Assembly (NCBI GenBank): GCA_016785225.1
Contig: JAFBJZ010000861.1
Location: forward strand, 2,731,001-2,795,000
Length of the DNA stretch: 64,000 nt
Reading direction: 5' to 3'
DNA from: Psettodes erumei
Lineage: Eukaryota; Chordata; Actinopteri; Pleuronectiformes; Psettodidae
The position numbers and the translations under genes were made by a program. The notes beneath the pieces were generated by a model. It was not told the origin of the DNA. It did not search any database and worked only from the letters and a program-made list of their open reading frames with translations. Below, in pieces: positions 26,318-38,400 of the stretch; position 1 is the first letter of the stretch, and the number at the start of each line of letters is the position of its first letter.

Positions 26318-26346
<29 letters not shown>
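26318..26346 (+). repeat. (GT)n microsatellite
   Basis: An uninterrupted GT run of about 14 units. Confidence 0.97.
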
Positions 26347-26769
26347 CAGTGTCTGTGTTCACATATTCTTCAGGGTCTCTTAATCCTTGTTGCTTTTCAT
26401 GTATCACCTTGTTGGTTAGTTTAGGTGATAACATCTGAGCAAAACTTTTCCGTTATCCTCTGTGCACTATGTGAATGTTTGACATTCAATCAAGACATTT
26501 GAATGTCACTAACAGCTGTTCTCGAGAAGTGTTACCATATTATGAGCGCTGCTGTTGAAATGCTGTTTAGCATTACAACACAATATATGAATAAAACCAT
26601 TTAACTTGGTTGTGCATGTTTGTGATTTTGGAGAAAATAAATATTAAATAATATTAATGAAATAATAATAATAATACTAATATATACAATTAAATATTAA
26701 TATTTTATGCAAAGCCCTACCAGTGCATAAAAAAATATAATATTGTTTAAAAAGTTCAATATTTACCTT

Positions 26770-27033
26770 CAGTTATTTAAGAATTGTTGATGCAGTAATT
26801 TGTGGTAAAGGAGCCCCAACAAAGTACTATATTTATAAATTAATGCACTTTTCAGAAGCTAGATATTTCTACATTGTAAATCCTTTTTTGATTAATTTTA
26901 GAAAATATCTCAGATATAGTATTCCAGATTTTTAGGTTTAATAAATATAAAATATAGAAATTTTACCTTTTTGAACTAATGAATGCAAAAATACATTTTC
27001 ACAATATTCTAATTTTTTGAGATGTGCAAGTAT
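26770..27033 (+). mobile_element. Tc1-like transposon, 3' end remnant
   Basis: At 26786-26827 one frame reads VDAVICGKGAPTKY. This matches the conserved C-terminus of a teleost Tc1-like transposase (DAVI..KGAPTKY), the DDE enzyme that cuts and pastes the element. The following ~200 bp resembles the 3' non-coding end of the same element, finishing near ATTCTAATTTTTTGAG. The catalytic core and N-terminal DNA-binding domains are missing, and I saw no upstream transposase similarity in the AT-rich sequence before 26770. The remnant is therefore immobile. It abuts a second, different Tc1-like remnant. Confidence 0.75.
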
Positions 27034-27035
27034 TA

Positions 27036-27445
27036 CAGTGACAAGAAAAAGTATGAGAACCCTTTGCTATATTGTTTATCTGCAGTAATTATTGTCGATC
27101 AAATGTGATCTGATCTTCACCTAAGTCAGTATAGACAATTATAACATGCCTAAGCTAATACAAAAACAATTATAAGCTTTCATCACTTTATTGAACACCA
27201 CCATCAAACATTCACAGTGCCGAGGGAAAAAGTATAGATAAATGACTTCAGCAAAATCTGATTGGAGTCAGTAGTTAGCAAACCTGGAGTCCAATCACTG
27301 AAATGAATTTGGAGGTGTGAGTTAGAGCTACTTTGACTAACAAAAACCATGTAAACATTTTGAGCTTGTTATTCACAAGAAGCATCTGCTCATGTGATTC
27401 ATTTTTACACCGTTTCTGCACATCTGTGCAACCCAAACAAACATC
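27036..27445 (+). mobile_element. Tc1-like transposon, 5' end remnant with internal deletion
   Basis: A TA dinucleotide (27034-27035) is followed by CAGTGACAAGAAAAAGTATG, which matches the terminal inverted repeat of a well-known fish Tc1-like element (CAGTGGCAAGAAAAAGTATGTGAACCC type). Further matching landmarks follow: AATGTGATCTGATCTTCA, CTTTATTGAACAC and, near 27268-27300, GGAGTCAGTAGTTAGCAAACC. The order suggests two non-coding parts of the element joined after loss of the transposase region. No transposase frame remains and the opposite terminal repeat was not found. Confidence 0.75.
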
Positions 27446-28780
27446 TGTGCTTCATTATTTCTCAAGTTTTCAGAGTTTATCTGCCATGTAATGCTCATAA
27501 CTCGCTAATTAATGAAGCAGAAACATTTGTTTTGCTTTCAGAAACGTGAACGGGCAAAGGAATGAGTCATCACTTTGGACTTTAATGGGGTGCTGAAGCC
27601 TGTGCTGAAAATAGAATGTGGAGTGTAATTTCTCAAAAGCAGCACAAGTACACATTTTTTTATTTTGCCTGCAAAGGGGGCAAAGGAAACAAAATGGTTT
27701 TTATTAATATCCTGATCATATGGGGTGCCAAATTCAAAAGATGTACAGACTTTGACTAACCTGGTGCAACTTGGTCCTGTGCACTTATATTTTTAGTCAA
27801 ATTATATTTGAAATTGTTGCAGACTGTTGCAGGTTTCATGTTGTCCATTTTAATGAAGGCTAACTGCTATGTTTCCAGTCTTTGGACCAGACCTCAATTG
27901 CAGAGCGATGAAATTTGGATGTACTCATCATCATCAGACATTAGGAAAAGCTGACATCTCAAGTTGTCAGGGTGCTCCTTTCATAGAAGCCAAAAAAAGC
28001 CAAAACTCTGGTATGTAACTTTGACAAGAGTTTCATGTTTTGAGAAATACTCATTCACATACTTTTTTTTGACAAAATAAGAATCATATCCTGAAAAAGA
28101 CCCCAGTGCGGCAGAGTTCATTCCAGCATCCATAAAGACACCTACACACAGGCCATCGCACAAACCACCATTATCTCAGTCAATGTCCCTTGTACGCTGC
28201 TGCCTCCCTGTCTCTTGTCCAGACTGAACTATTCAGCATTTTTCATGATCGATTACACAGTTAGTCAGGGGGAACCACTGGGCCTATGGGGACTGGAAGA
28301 CACACACGGACCCTTGCACGCACACACGCCTACTCTGCAGCACATGTTTAAAAGCCTCCTTTAACCTTGATCATGAACGATGAAGAACATGACACCTAAT
28401 AAGTGTTTTTCATTGTTCACTGTCCCTGTAAATTCATAAATCAACCCTCCCCCCGCATGTACAGTCAAGGGTATGGTGGACAGTACAAAGCAGCGTGCTT
28501 GTGTATGTGAATGGGCAGTGATGAAGCACTGCATCAGTGAGACAGACCTACTGCTCACTATATGTCAACAGCAGTGACACATAATGAAACAAACCAAGGC
28601 AGTTCCAAAGCAGAAAAGTAAGTCCAGTTGATTTTGATCAAAATTTCCTTGAGACTAGACTTATATTGTTTTTCCTTCCTTTGGCTCCCACAGCGGGATG
28701 TTGCAGAGGTGGCATTCATATTTGTGAATATATCAGCAGATATGGATACATGCACATACAGTATGTGTATGTAAATGTGC
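27446..28780. other. intergenic, no gene seen
   Basis: Ordinary AT-rich sequence with no exon, RNA gene or repeat that I can name. Confidence 0.55.
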
Positions 28781-28799
28781 GTGCATCAGCATAGCATGT

Positions 28800-29040
28800 C
28801 CTCAGGTGAAAACGACCAGAAAAGCGAAAAGGTGACAGGAGAGCACAACCCTGGAAGTGAGAGGTGGAGCTCATCTCTGACACCGGCCCGCCGATCCGCT
28901 GTTGCCATACTTGGAAGAGAGCGACAGGGAGAAGGAATGCCAGCTGCCGTGCGACGCAGTGCCAGGGCAGACGGGAAATCAGCAGGTGGCATTCTGGGAT
29001 AGTGCCGGGAAAGTACAAACACTGCGAGGTGGGCAAGACT
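28800..29040. other. CpG-rich patch, unassigned
   Basis: This short block has many CpG dinucleotides (for example around 28880-29000) inside AT-rich surroundings. All three + strand frames stay open for 75-99 codons, but none matches a family I know and the open frames follow from the base composition. It may be a conserved regulatory element or an exon of a non-coding RNA. Confidence 0.35.
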
Positions 29041-29557
29041 CAGTATCCCCCTCCCCCCTTCTTCCACTGCAACCCAGCTCCCTCACCTTCTCCAGTCTCA
29101 CCCACCTCCTCACAGTATGGACTGTTTTATCTCGTAGGAGGGTCTACATTTTTTTTTCTTTAGTCTATCCCCATTTATCAGCCTTTTTTCCCTCCAGCTA
29201 GCTCCTTTATCACCCGCACGAGAGAACAGGATTCCTATTACAGTTTTATGGCAGTTTTTATTCCTGTATGCTTAAAATGCATGCACAGTGGTGCCATTCA
29301 GCTCCTAATAGTTAGAGCACTGTAGGGAAAATCAACATCAGGGACAGAAATGGTGACAGTAAGAAAGTGACTGTGAGATAGTTCCATTGAGCATTTTCCT
29401 CATTGCATATTTCTTTTGACAGAGTTCCCTTTGGGTGGGAAATTAGTTCTACACTCTGAGGCAAAAGTATTGAGACGACACGAGCCCGAGGGGACAGTTC
29501 ACATGAGTATACAACACAATGCTTGCACAGACAGCACCCACTCCATTTACACTGTCG

Positions 29558-29711
29558 GATTGGCTTGGCTGCACCTTCTGTAACAGACTTTATCTGTTTC
29601 CTTGTTCTCTCCTCCTTCCTTTCAGCGTGAAGAAGAGACTCTCCTTCCTCATCTTCTCCCTCTGAGGAATCTGTTTATTTCGACGACCCCCCCCTTCACT
29701 CGAACCCTGGA
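29558..29711 (+). repeat. duplicated segment, copy 1
   Basis: The segment starts GATTGGCTTGGCTGCACC and continues through a pyrimidine-rich tract ending TTTCAG, CTCTGAGGAATCTG and a run of C, to about GAACCCTGG. Roughly 90% of positions match copy 2 at 30865-31020, about 1.3 kb downstream in the same orientation. Similarity fades beyond the C-run. Confidence 0.9.
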
Positions 29712-29839
29712 GTGTGGATCACAGGAGATGAAAGGGCTTAGGCAAGTAAAGCTCTCCTCTTCCCCTTGCCGCACATTTCTGGTAGTTATTCATTCATGAC
29801 AAAACCCATTCACGCTCTGACAGCCTATGTCCCCACTGA

Positions 29840-30090
29840 TGTATGGTGTCGTCTCCCGCCACGATCCCGGCAATGTGCACCGGGGTCCCTGCTGCCGCGC
29901 ACCCCTCTCTCCCCCTCCTGATTCTGTCCCGTATATCGCTTTTGCTCAGGCAGGATGTGACGTTGGGTTTAGGGGGTTTATTCATATGTGTGACGGCTTT
30001 GATACATGACAAAGAAAATACGCTGATGGGGGCGAGCGCAGAGAAATCTGTTAGATCACACGTCTGAGAGCGATAGCCCAGTCGTGTGAA
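29840..30090. other. CpG-rich patch, unassigned
   Basis: A GC- and CpG-rich stretch lies just after copy 1 of the duplicated segment. It contains no frame with recognisable similarity. It could be a small CpG island or an enhancer. Confidence 0.35.
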
Positions 30091-30141
30091 TATGAATGAA
30101 GAAGAGAAATTAATGCTATTGCCTCTTCTCCAGTCCCCCCA

Positions 30142-30143
30142 CC

Positions 30144-30176
<33 letters not shown>

Positions 30177-30185
30177 CCTCTCTCT
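30142..30185 (+). repeat. (CT)n microsatellite
   Basis: An imperfect CT run interrupted by single TT and CC steps. Confidence 0.95.
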
Positions 30186-30768
30186 GTTATTTATTCACAT
30201 TTCATTCAGTGAGCACACAACCCCTGCGGTTTCTCTGTCAGACCTAGCAAGTGCAGCGTGAGGGTGGCTACAGATGAATATGATTGCCCCCTCTGTCTTC
30301 TCCGATGCCACTATGCAAGGAAATCAAATCTGTTTGTAATGCTGTTTGGGATGGTAAGGGTCAACTTGTAAATCAACCTGTTTTTTTGCCCTTAGAATTC
30401 ATTAGCATACAGAGCAGCGCAGAGAAACATAAGTCTGTTCCCTTCAGAGAATAAACTGCTCCCAGTACTGCTGTGATAGTGTGTAAATCTTCACACGCCG
30501 TAACCAGGCCACACGATTGCTCTGTGTAAAGCACACTTCTATAATAGAGCTAAGAAATGCTAAACCGCTAGAGTTGCAAATCTAATGTGTAAGTGGATGT
30601 AACAAGCACTTGACTGAGCGTGTGCCCTGCATCTGCAACAGTCTCATCAACTTTGACAAAATTAACAGGAATTGTATTGAGTAAATATAGGCATGCCAAA
30701 CCACTTGAGTTAAACTGGCACTATTCTTCTTCAGAAGTGTTTGTCAGATGGTTGAGCAGCCTCAGGAC

Positions 30769-30810
30769 CCCCCCCCCCCCCACACACACACACATATACA
30801 CATACACCTT
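30769..30810 (+). repeat. poly(C) plus (CA)n low-complexity tract
   Basis: About 13 C residues pass directly into a CA run and then CATATACACATACACC. Confidence 0.93.
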
Positions 30811-30864
30811 TCTAACATCAGATTAGGAGGGTTGTCCAACGTTCACACACCCACTTAATGCCAT

Positions 30865-31020
30865 GATTGGCTTGGCTGCACCTTCTGTTACAGACTTTAT
30901 CTGTTTCCTTGTTCTCTCCTCCTTTCTTTCAGTGTGAAGAATTGACTCTCCTTCCTCATCTTCTCCCTCTGAGGAGTCTGTTTATTTTGATGACCCCCCC
31001 TCCCCAACTCGGAGCCAGGG
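30865..31020 (+). repeat. duplicated segment, copy 2
   Basis: This is the downstream partner of 29558-29711. It shares GATTGGCTTGGCTGCACC, the pyrimidine tract with TTTCAG, and CTCTGAGGAGTCTG followed by a C-run. Differences are scattered substitutions, many of them C/T transitions, consistent with decay after one duplication event. Confidence 0.9.
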
Positions 31021-33120
31021 TTTGAGTTATCAATGTCCTGAACAAAACTGTCTAAAAATATGTACCATTTCTTGTTTCGAGAAGGCATCAGTGCCCATTT
31101 CATTGATGAGACAAATAAGGCTAAATTCATCCTCTCTGTAGTCATTACTTCCTGTTTCCTGTGGTATATCCATTATGCAATGAGAAAATAACATTTTCAC
31201 AAGAGCAGTGCTTAAAGCTCCCCCAATCAAGCATTCCCCTGATCTTTTCATCCTCTGTCAGCTCAATGCTTTGGTTTTTATGGCCCACAACTGTCCTGCC
31301 TTGGTTCACTCTCTGTTCTCCACAGTTGGTTTTCAGCAAAAAATCCCTGATAAACCCACTGCATGCTTCCTAGCAGGCAAAGGATGGTGAATATTGGACT
31401 CACATTCAGCAGATGGCTAAACACACGCCTCCAGATAAATGCTAATTACACTCTGTATCTCCTGGATGCACATTTTATCAGCATCTCTGTGTTATATTCA
31501 CAGCTGGTTTCCACTGCCCCAAGTGGCCAGAAAATCTATTACTGCAGGTCAAACTGAATGTTGAGTCAGGTTGTGGTTAAGGTTTAACTTTTTAAGTGAG
31601 AGCTTACTTTCTTACTTTCACTCACAGTGGTACATTTTTTGGTTTTAGTAGTGCATGGTGACAGGGAAGGAAAATGTATCCCCCTATCTTTTAAACCCAT
31701 ACTATTCACTGCTCCACACAGTTATTGCTGGTTTGCACTCATATCATGGTTTCTCACTTTTTGTACACTGAGCAGATTATTCACGTTTAAGACTCTTTGT
31801 TTGAATTTCAGAAAACTGTCTCAGAGTTTATTTTATCATGCCATGTACTAGATTATTTTGGGTAGTTTAATTAGTTTAGTCCTTTGTAAAAAATCAAATC
31901 ACTTTTCCAGTCTCGGTGTCAAGCCTACTTGTGTGTAGGAAAGAAAGTGTTTTTGAAAGGAACAGAGTTTGCACATGTCAGTCTATTCTAAGCTTTGCAT
32001 CTCAGATCAAGAATTGGCAGGTACCCCTCTCTTTCACACTCCCACTGACTCCATTGTGCAGCTTCTGTTGACTTCTGTTGCAATACCCCATTGGTTTGGT
32101 TGAAATAGATTACAGATCATTTAGTCTGTATTTCAAAGTATCATCAAACCAAAGTGTCTAAAAACTTAAATTCTGGCATTTTTGTCGACAGTCAGGAGCC
32201 AACAATGAAGAGTATTCAAAACTATTAACAACTATTACAAGTATCTACAAGTACAGCATGGGCACCTTGCTCTAATATATGTGTGAAAAAATCATTCCAC
32301 ACTGAATCTTCCTGCCAAATAAGTATTAATAAATATTTCAATGGGAAACAAAACCATTGGTATGAACCTGACAATTATTAGAACCATCAAAATTATTTTC
32401 ATAAGGAAGTATAAAATCAGAAAATAGAAAATGTCTTCAGTGCAAGCAATTACAGTAAAATAAAGAGAAAAATGATCTATTACTTCTTCTATCTATATCC
32501 TCTTTGGTAGCCACTGTAAATTCTTAGCAATGAAGCATTAACACTTCAAATACGAAGGAAATATTATATTATGCTCTGACAATAATATGCTACAATAATT
32601 ATCAAATCATTGAATTTAATTGTCTATACTTACACAATAAACTACAGGGGAAAAGTTAGTTTGCTAGAAATGAATCACACTCTCCTTTGAAGCTAGAAAC
32701 TATAGGTTTAAAATTGTCTGTTTCATCAGTGCATGCTAAATATGTCTCTCATCTTGAGTCACTTTCACCTTGCACTCAAAAAACCCCCTCAGTTCTTCAG
32801 TCATATTAGTGCCACAGAGGCAGTCGCTCACTGAGCCCTCACAAAATAGTTTGGCTAAGAGGATTTGGCCAATATCTCATTAGCTTAAAGGCAACAGCTC
32901 ATTCTGCCCTTGCTTTTATTTGGGCAGCATTGCTCTGGATTAACACCCTCTAAATAGCAAATGCCACCAAGCCAATTTATCTGGCTTTGTTCAATTTAAT
33001 TCAATTTTCAATCACTCAAAACGTCATCAATTTTTTTTTTTATTAGGACCCTGAAAACCTGTCAGGTTCAGGATTAGGATAGAGGTCTGTGGAGATTTTC
33101 CTTCATGCAGTTATCTAAAA
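31021..33120. other. intergenic, no gene seen
   Basis: No exon or named repeat is recognisable. The sequence is AT-rich, particularly 32200-32700. Confidence 0.55.
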
Positions 33121-33190
33121 GGCATTGAATCAGGAGCAACTGACAGTAGTGGAAGTCTTCACTTAGTTCAGTTGCTCCAGATTCAATGCC
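33121..33190 (+). ncRNA. candidate microRNA-like hairpin (unrecognised)
   Basis: The arms GGCATTGAATCAGGAGCAAC and GTTGCTCCAGATTCAATGCC pair almost perfectly: 22 of 23 positions with the adjoining TGA/TCA, with a single A/A mismatch. After a 4x4 internal loop, a further stem of about six pairs (AGTGGA with TTCACT, including one G-U) closes on a tetraloop. The total of ~70 nt and ~23-bp arms is the geometry of a pre-miRNA. I do not recognise either arm as a known miRNA seed. Pairing stops sharply at both ends, so a tiny palindromic transposon is an alternative; transcription strand is unknown because the hairpin is nearly symmetrical. Confidence 0.45.
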
Positions 33191-35390
33191 AAAAATTTGA
33201 CAGCACTTAAGTGAAAAAATCAGCGAGCAAAATGGAGAAAACATGAAGAGCTAACATGCCAGTATCAGTCCAGTACCAGCTCCTGCTGCAGTAATGTGCT
33301 GCATGCCACGCTGAGACACAAGCTAGCAAATGCTGTCAACACCGGTTGTTAAGCTTCGCCAAAAAAGGGTACTCCATGCTCCATGCTGGATGTTTCTTTA
33401 AATCATCACAATATGACATAACACGAAAAGGAACGGGAAAGCTCTTTTGGCTTTCAGTCGCTGTGAAACTGTATGTGTCAAAGTCTTTACTATTCACAGT
33501 CATGTCTTGTCTGCTGATTTGTGTGGGGAGTTACTGTCCGCTCTGCTTTGCTCCGCTGACTTTTCAGCTTCTCAGCTCAAGTGGCTGTCTTGTCCTCGTT
33601 CCCCACATCTGTTCCTCTATTTTTAACTACAGTAAGTTTGCACTAATGAAGCTCCTGTGTGAACTTCATATTTTAGACATTTAAAAAAAACAACTGAAAG
33701 AGTTTGTGCATGTAAATTTGCTTTTGTCTGTTTGTCCAAAGTGAGTTCTGTGATAGCCAGATTCTAATTAAATACTATAATTGTTGCTAGCTGAAACTTC
33801 AGAATGACCTATAAAACTGTTAGGATTTTGTCCAAACAAAGGATACATTACTAAATCATTCAGATTGCATAATGATCTCAGCTTCTTGGCTGCCTAGTTG
33901 ATCAGCTGACTTCATTCCTTGTGTGTGCACATACTGTATATTTGTATATGTCCTACAGCTGTTACTTTTTGCCTTGTGATCCAGGGTTAAATACATTAGA
34001 ACAAACTGCAGGTCATTTGGACTTTCTTCGAACTTGGTTTTTGGAAAAAGTGATAGTCCTAGTACCTCCTCCTAGGGATCTGCATGTCACTTTGGAGTTA
34101 AGCATCCAACATGATTATCTGTCTGTATCACTGTGCCTGACAGGCAAAGTGAACCGAAGTTAAGATTTCAGAGCATTTCAGCATACAGTACTTAAACCCC
34201 GGGGGGAGCTGCAAGAGCTCACGCCAGCACATTGTCATCCCCCTTAGCCCTTTTTCTAGTCGGAGACATTTGCTACGCTGCCACTTTTTCCCCCTCGCTG
34301 CTTTTTGCTTGTGTCTGACACATCCTTGTTGTTCATTTCTTATATATGCCATCTTCCCCCAGTTGCTGCAGCTCTTCCCAGCCAGTCAGGCCCATTAAAT
34401 TGGTGTTTACCAGCAGCAGAGATTGTGTCCCGGTCTCAAGCTGGGCCACCCAAACACTCCATCTACATGAATAAAATATGGCTGTGACATTACACACGCA
34501 GCACTCCTGGGGCCTCAACACCAATGAGAGGGTGGTAGAGTTGTTGGTGTGGTGTTGGGAGAGAGTAGATGTTCAGTGAGGTAACTCACTGTAAGGTAAC
34601 ACCACAAGAGTGTTGACTCATCCTACTGAAGTCTGAAAAGTAGTGAGATGTATGCTTGATGAAACTTGATTCAGCAGTTCACAAGACAGGAGAACCACTG
34701 GTTTTATTCCAGAAACACTGTGTCTCTTATAGCACTGTTTCTGTTTGGCACATGCCACTTATGCTGACTTGTGTTAACTGTGGTAAGTTAATGAAACAAC
34801 ACACATACCAGCAGCACAGTAATCAGTGCAAACTCATAAACACATGTTTCTCATGGCTTTTTTGAGCTCGATTCAAAAGGGAAAGGTGATGTATGATGTC
34901 TGCTATGAAAAGATTTGACTTTACCACATAATTGCCTCTACCTGCTGCTCAGACTTAGGCAGTATTTAGCAATCCCCAAGGTATGATTCCATTAAAAACA
35001 CAGTGATGCCACTAAAGCATCCATCATGTATACAAACAGGCAGCTGAGGTTAAAAAACAGTGAGCACCATTTGGGATATACCCATTTTGGGAATACATTG
35101 GGTATGATGGTAGTGTTACAGTTGAGTTGTTTTCTACCTGGAAGTAGTGGGACAAGTCAAACCATTGTTCTGTGCAAGTGGGAACATTGATCCATTACTT
35201 TATGGTTGGTTAATAAGGATTTAATTAGACTCAATTATTCAGCCTTTTTTGTATAAGTATGTTTATTCCTACCTTGATCAGATACAACTACAACAATTGC
35301 TTTTAGCAGGCTGAGAATAAATTAGTTGTATTCATTTGCACTTTTTAATGAAAAGGGTTGCATAGGGCCAACTGCTTAGATTAAGACTTA

Positions 35391-35405
35391 ACTAACCCTA
35401 ACCCT
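35391..35405 (-). repeat. interstitial telomere-like motif
   Basis: CTAACCCTAACCCTAA contains about 2.5 units of the vertebrate telomere repeat in the C-rich orientation. It is probably part of a dispersed repeat and not an old telomere. Confidence 0.85.
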
Positions 35406-38400
35406 AAAACCTTTAAATTAACTTGTTATAATTTTGCTCATAAGAGAATGTCTATTTCCTCAGCCTGTTTTTATTTAGTGCATTTGGCACGGAATATTTT
35501 GTGAACAACGTTCTGCAGTAGAGTTTAGAGAAAGAAAAGGAAGATGGAAATAATTTTTAAAAAAATTAAAACAGGAAACGGCCAGCAGAAGAGTTATTTT
35601 GAGGTAGAAATGATGGCATGGCACTTTGGCCATTTTGTGCTGACATTGGCAAAATCACTGCAAGATTTGTCTAAATAATTGGTATCAGACAGCATTGAAG
35701 GCTACTACAGTGTCATATATGTGTTACAATGACTTCTTTCAAGATTGTTATTTTTCACTACCATCATATGCCACTTGGCAACAAACAGCTCTTCAGTGTG
35801 GTTTCATGTACTTACAACCACCTGTTGAGAGAAACATGTTTTTTGCATTACATTTTTTCTTCCGTCACTTTCCATCAAACATCCAGCAGAACATGTGAAC
35901 AATGCTCTGTCTTTTCTTTCGACAGCACACAGGACCTGTTACCAGGGCTGTGTTCCTTTTGTTGGGTTGTTTGATTTCAGCTAATTAGCAAGTGCCTCGA
36001 CTTGACTGGCTGTTAGCACGTCAAGGTACTGCATTTACATGTGCGCCTACATGAAAACATCCCATTACGTCTGTATAAGCCTGCCAGCAACCCAGTACAG
36101 CAGGTCCCCAGAGGAGCTGAGGTGCACTCCACGAGCTAATGGGTCTTTTTTGCTTACCCTATTTGGTTGGCAAGCCTTTCCTGGGTAATTGCCCCTGCTA
36201 ATCATTTATTGGCAACGTGGCAGTAGAGGGCTTTTAAAGCATATGAATTCAAAATGCTGCTGCTGTAGCAAAGCAAGAGAGCAACAAGACTTCATCCAAA
36301 TGCTCCTGTAGTTTATCTGTTGGTGCATTAAATACACGTGTCCTTTACATTTTTAACTGACACTTTTTAAGCACATTTTTAATCATTAAGAAGAGGCTGG
36401 GCATCTCAAAATCTAAGCATCTCCTTAGACTACTGTCAGAGAAATCTCATCAGAATATTCTCCCTTTTGCTGTTACTGATGATATACATTTGAGTTTATA
36501 TCATTACAGCAAAATGGCATGCTCATTTTCTATTTCTTTCCTGCATCACACATTCTGCACCAAAAATGCTTGCACATCCAACTTAAAGACATACCTTTCC
36601 TCCACACATGAGCTCTTCTCCAAAAGTACATGTATCTGTAATATCTATACCCAAGTGTCAACTACTGAAATTAGTTTTGCACTTCCACAATAAAAAATTG
36701 TCAAAAGGCAAAGATCTTTTTTCAAGGTGGAGTGAGAGGAGCTTTAATGTGCCTGCAAATGAGCTCACCAATCTCTCAGACCACAGTACTGCATCTGTGC
36801 GCTCGAAGAGAAATGGTTTCTATTTGAGAATATGTCTGTTTGTGTGTGTACGTGCATGAATGCGCTGCGTACATATACAGTGTGGGTTTCCATACGTGGA
36901 GATGTAAAATGTGACTAACGATCTGTGTGATGTATTATAAGTAGAATCCTTTGGGCTTTTTGCCGATTACTTATAACAACCAGCCGCATCTTTGACCATA
37001 TTTTACAAAATGATATCCTTTAATTTGGCTTTTTCTTTACAGTTCTCTGAAAAAGCAGCACCAGCCTCTGCAGGTTTGCTTTTAAATGTATGTCATAGTG
37101 GAGGGCAACAAGGGAAATTAAGTAATGGGCTTGGCTGTGTGAAAAGTGAAGGGGTAATGACAGTGACACTAGCAGGAGTACCATCCTCTAGCAGGTCTTT
37201 TAACCACTCTATGTGCTCTCCTGCCTTTCCTCAGTGCGCCCAAAAATTCTCCTGAGCTCTATTTTTGTATGAAATATAGCTTCCGTTCTTGCCATTTTTT
37301 TCATTCTCTTGTTCAATTCCCTTTTTTGCCGTAGCTCCCGATCATGGTCCCTCTTTTCCACTAGCAAATGACTGGGAAAAGGCTGCTCATTTCTTCAAAG
37401 CCACATGCATATCCAACATTTTGAAATATTAATAAGGGTTCATTTCAAATAGAGGATGAGGTCGTTTTTTGCTTTTCTTGCAGCAGCTCCCACAATCCCC
37501 TTCCTTTTGCGCTCTTGCATGAAGCAGCAAAAGGGATATCTTCAGAGATTGGATCAAGGTCCAATTGCAGATTTAGCTAATTATCTTCTCCACTTGGTTA
37601 ATGTGATAGCTGTGGACAGGCGGGCCTTGTGTGCCAAGTTGGAAGAGACAAGCTGAGGTGACTCCTGCATTTCTCTTCAGAAAGACAAAAAAAGGTGAGG
37701 CAGAGAGGACATCCGCCCTGTTCTAACTCATTCCCATTTTCCCTCTCTTCATCTTTTCATCTTTTTTCGGCGTGACAGGTGGTTGAAAGTGAAACGAGTG
37801 ATTCTAACAGAGCATTCACGGAACAACCAGTGCAGCAGAAAGTGGCTAATTAACATAAAAATACCCTCTTCAGCTGAGCCTAGAAAAAGAGACTCAGCAG
37901 CACAACTATGCTGGCTATCATCTTGAGTTGATGTGTGTGCATGCCTGTGTGCGCGCAAGCATGTTTACTAACAATGTTCATTATGTCTCTTGTTTGATGG
38001 GGACAGATTTCTTCAGCCTCATCCTGCATCTTCCTCTCCACTTCCACCTTATCTTAGTTTTGCACTCCACAGTGCTGAGAAAACTTTGCATCTTTTAAGT
38101 GTCAGCTTTTAAGGAAGTAAGAAACAAACTTCAGCATTGTTTTTTGCAACACGCCTCCTGTGTTATCGAATTACCTTTCGAAAGGGTGACCTCAAGTGGG
38201 CATAAGTTACTTGCTCATTTATGAAAGCATGTCATTATTTCTATATTTTGCATAAATTGTTGATGACTTTAAAGGTTTTAATGCAGCAATTTAGCATCTA
38301 CTTTCCCTGGACTTTTGGCTTCCCATTACTGTTGTTGCTTACACCATTAAGCTCAAATCTCATTCAAAAATAAAGATAAGTGGTTTCTCATTGTCTAATA

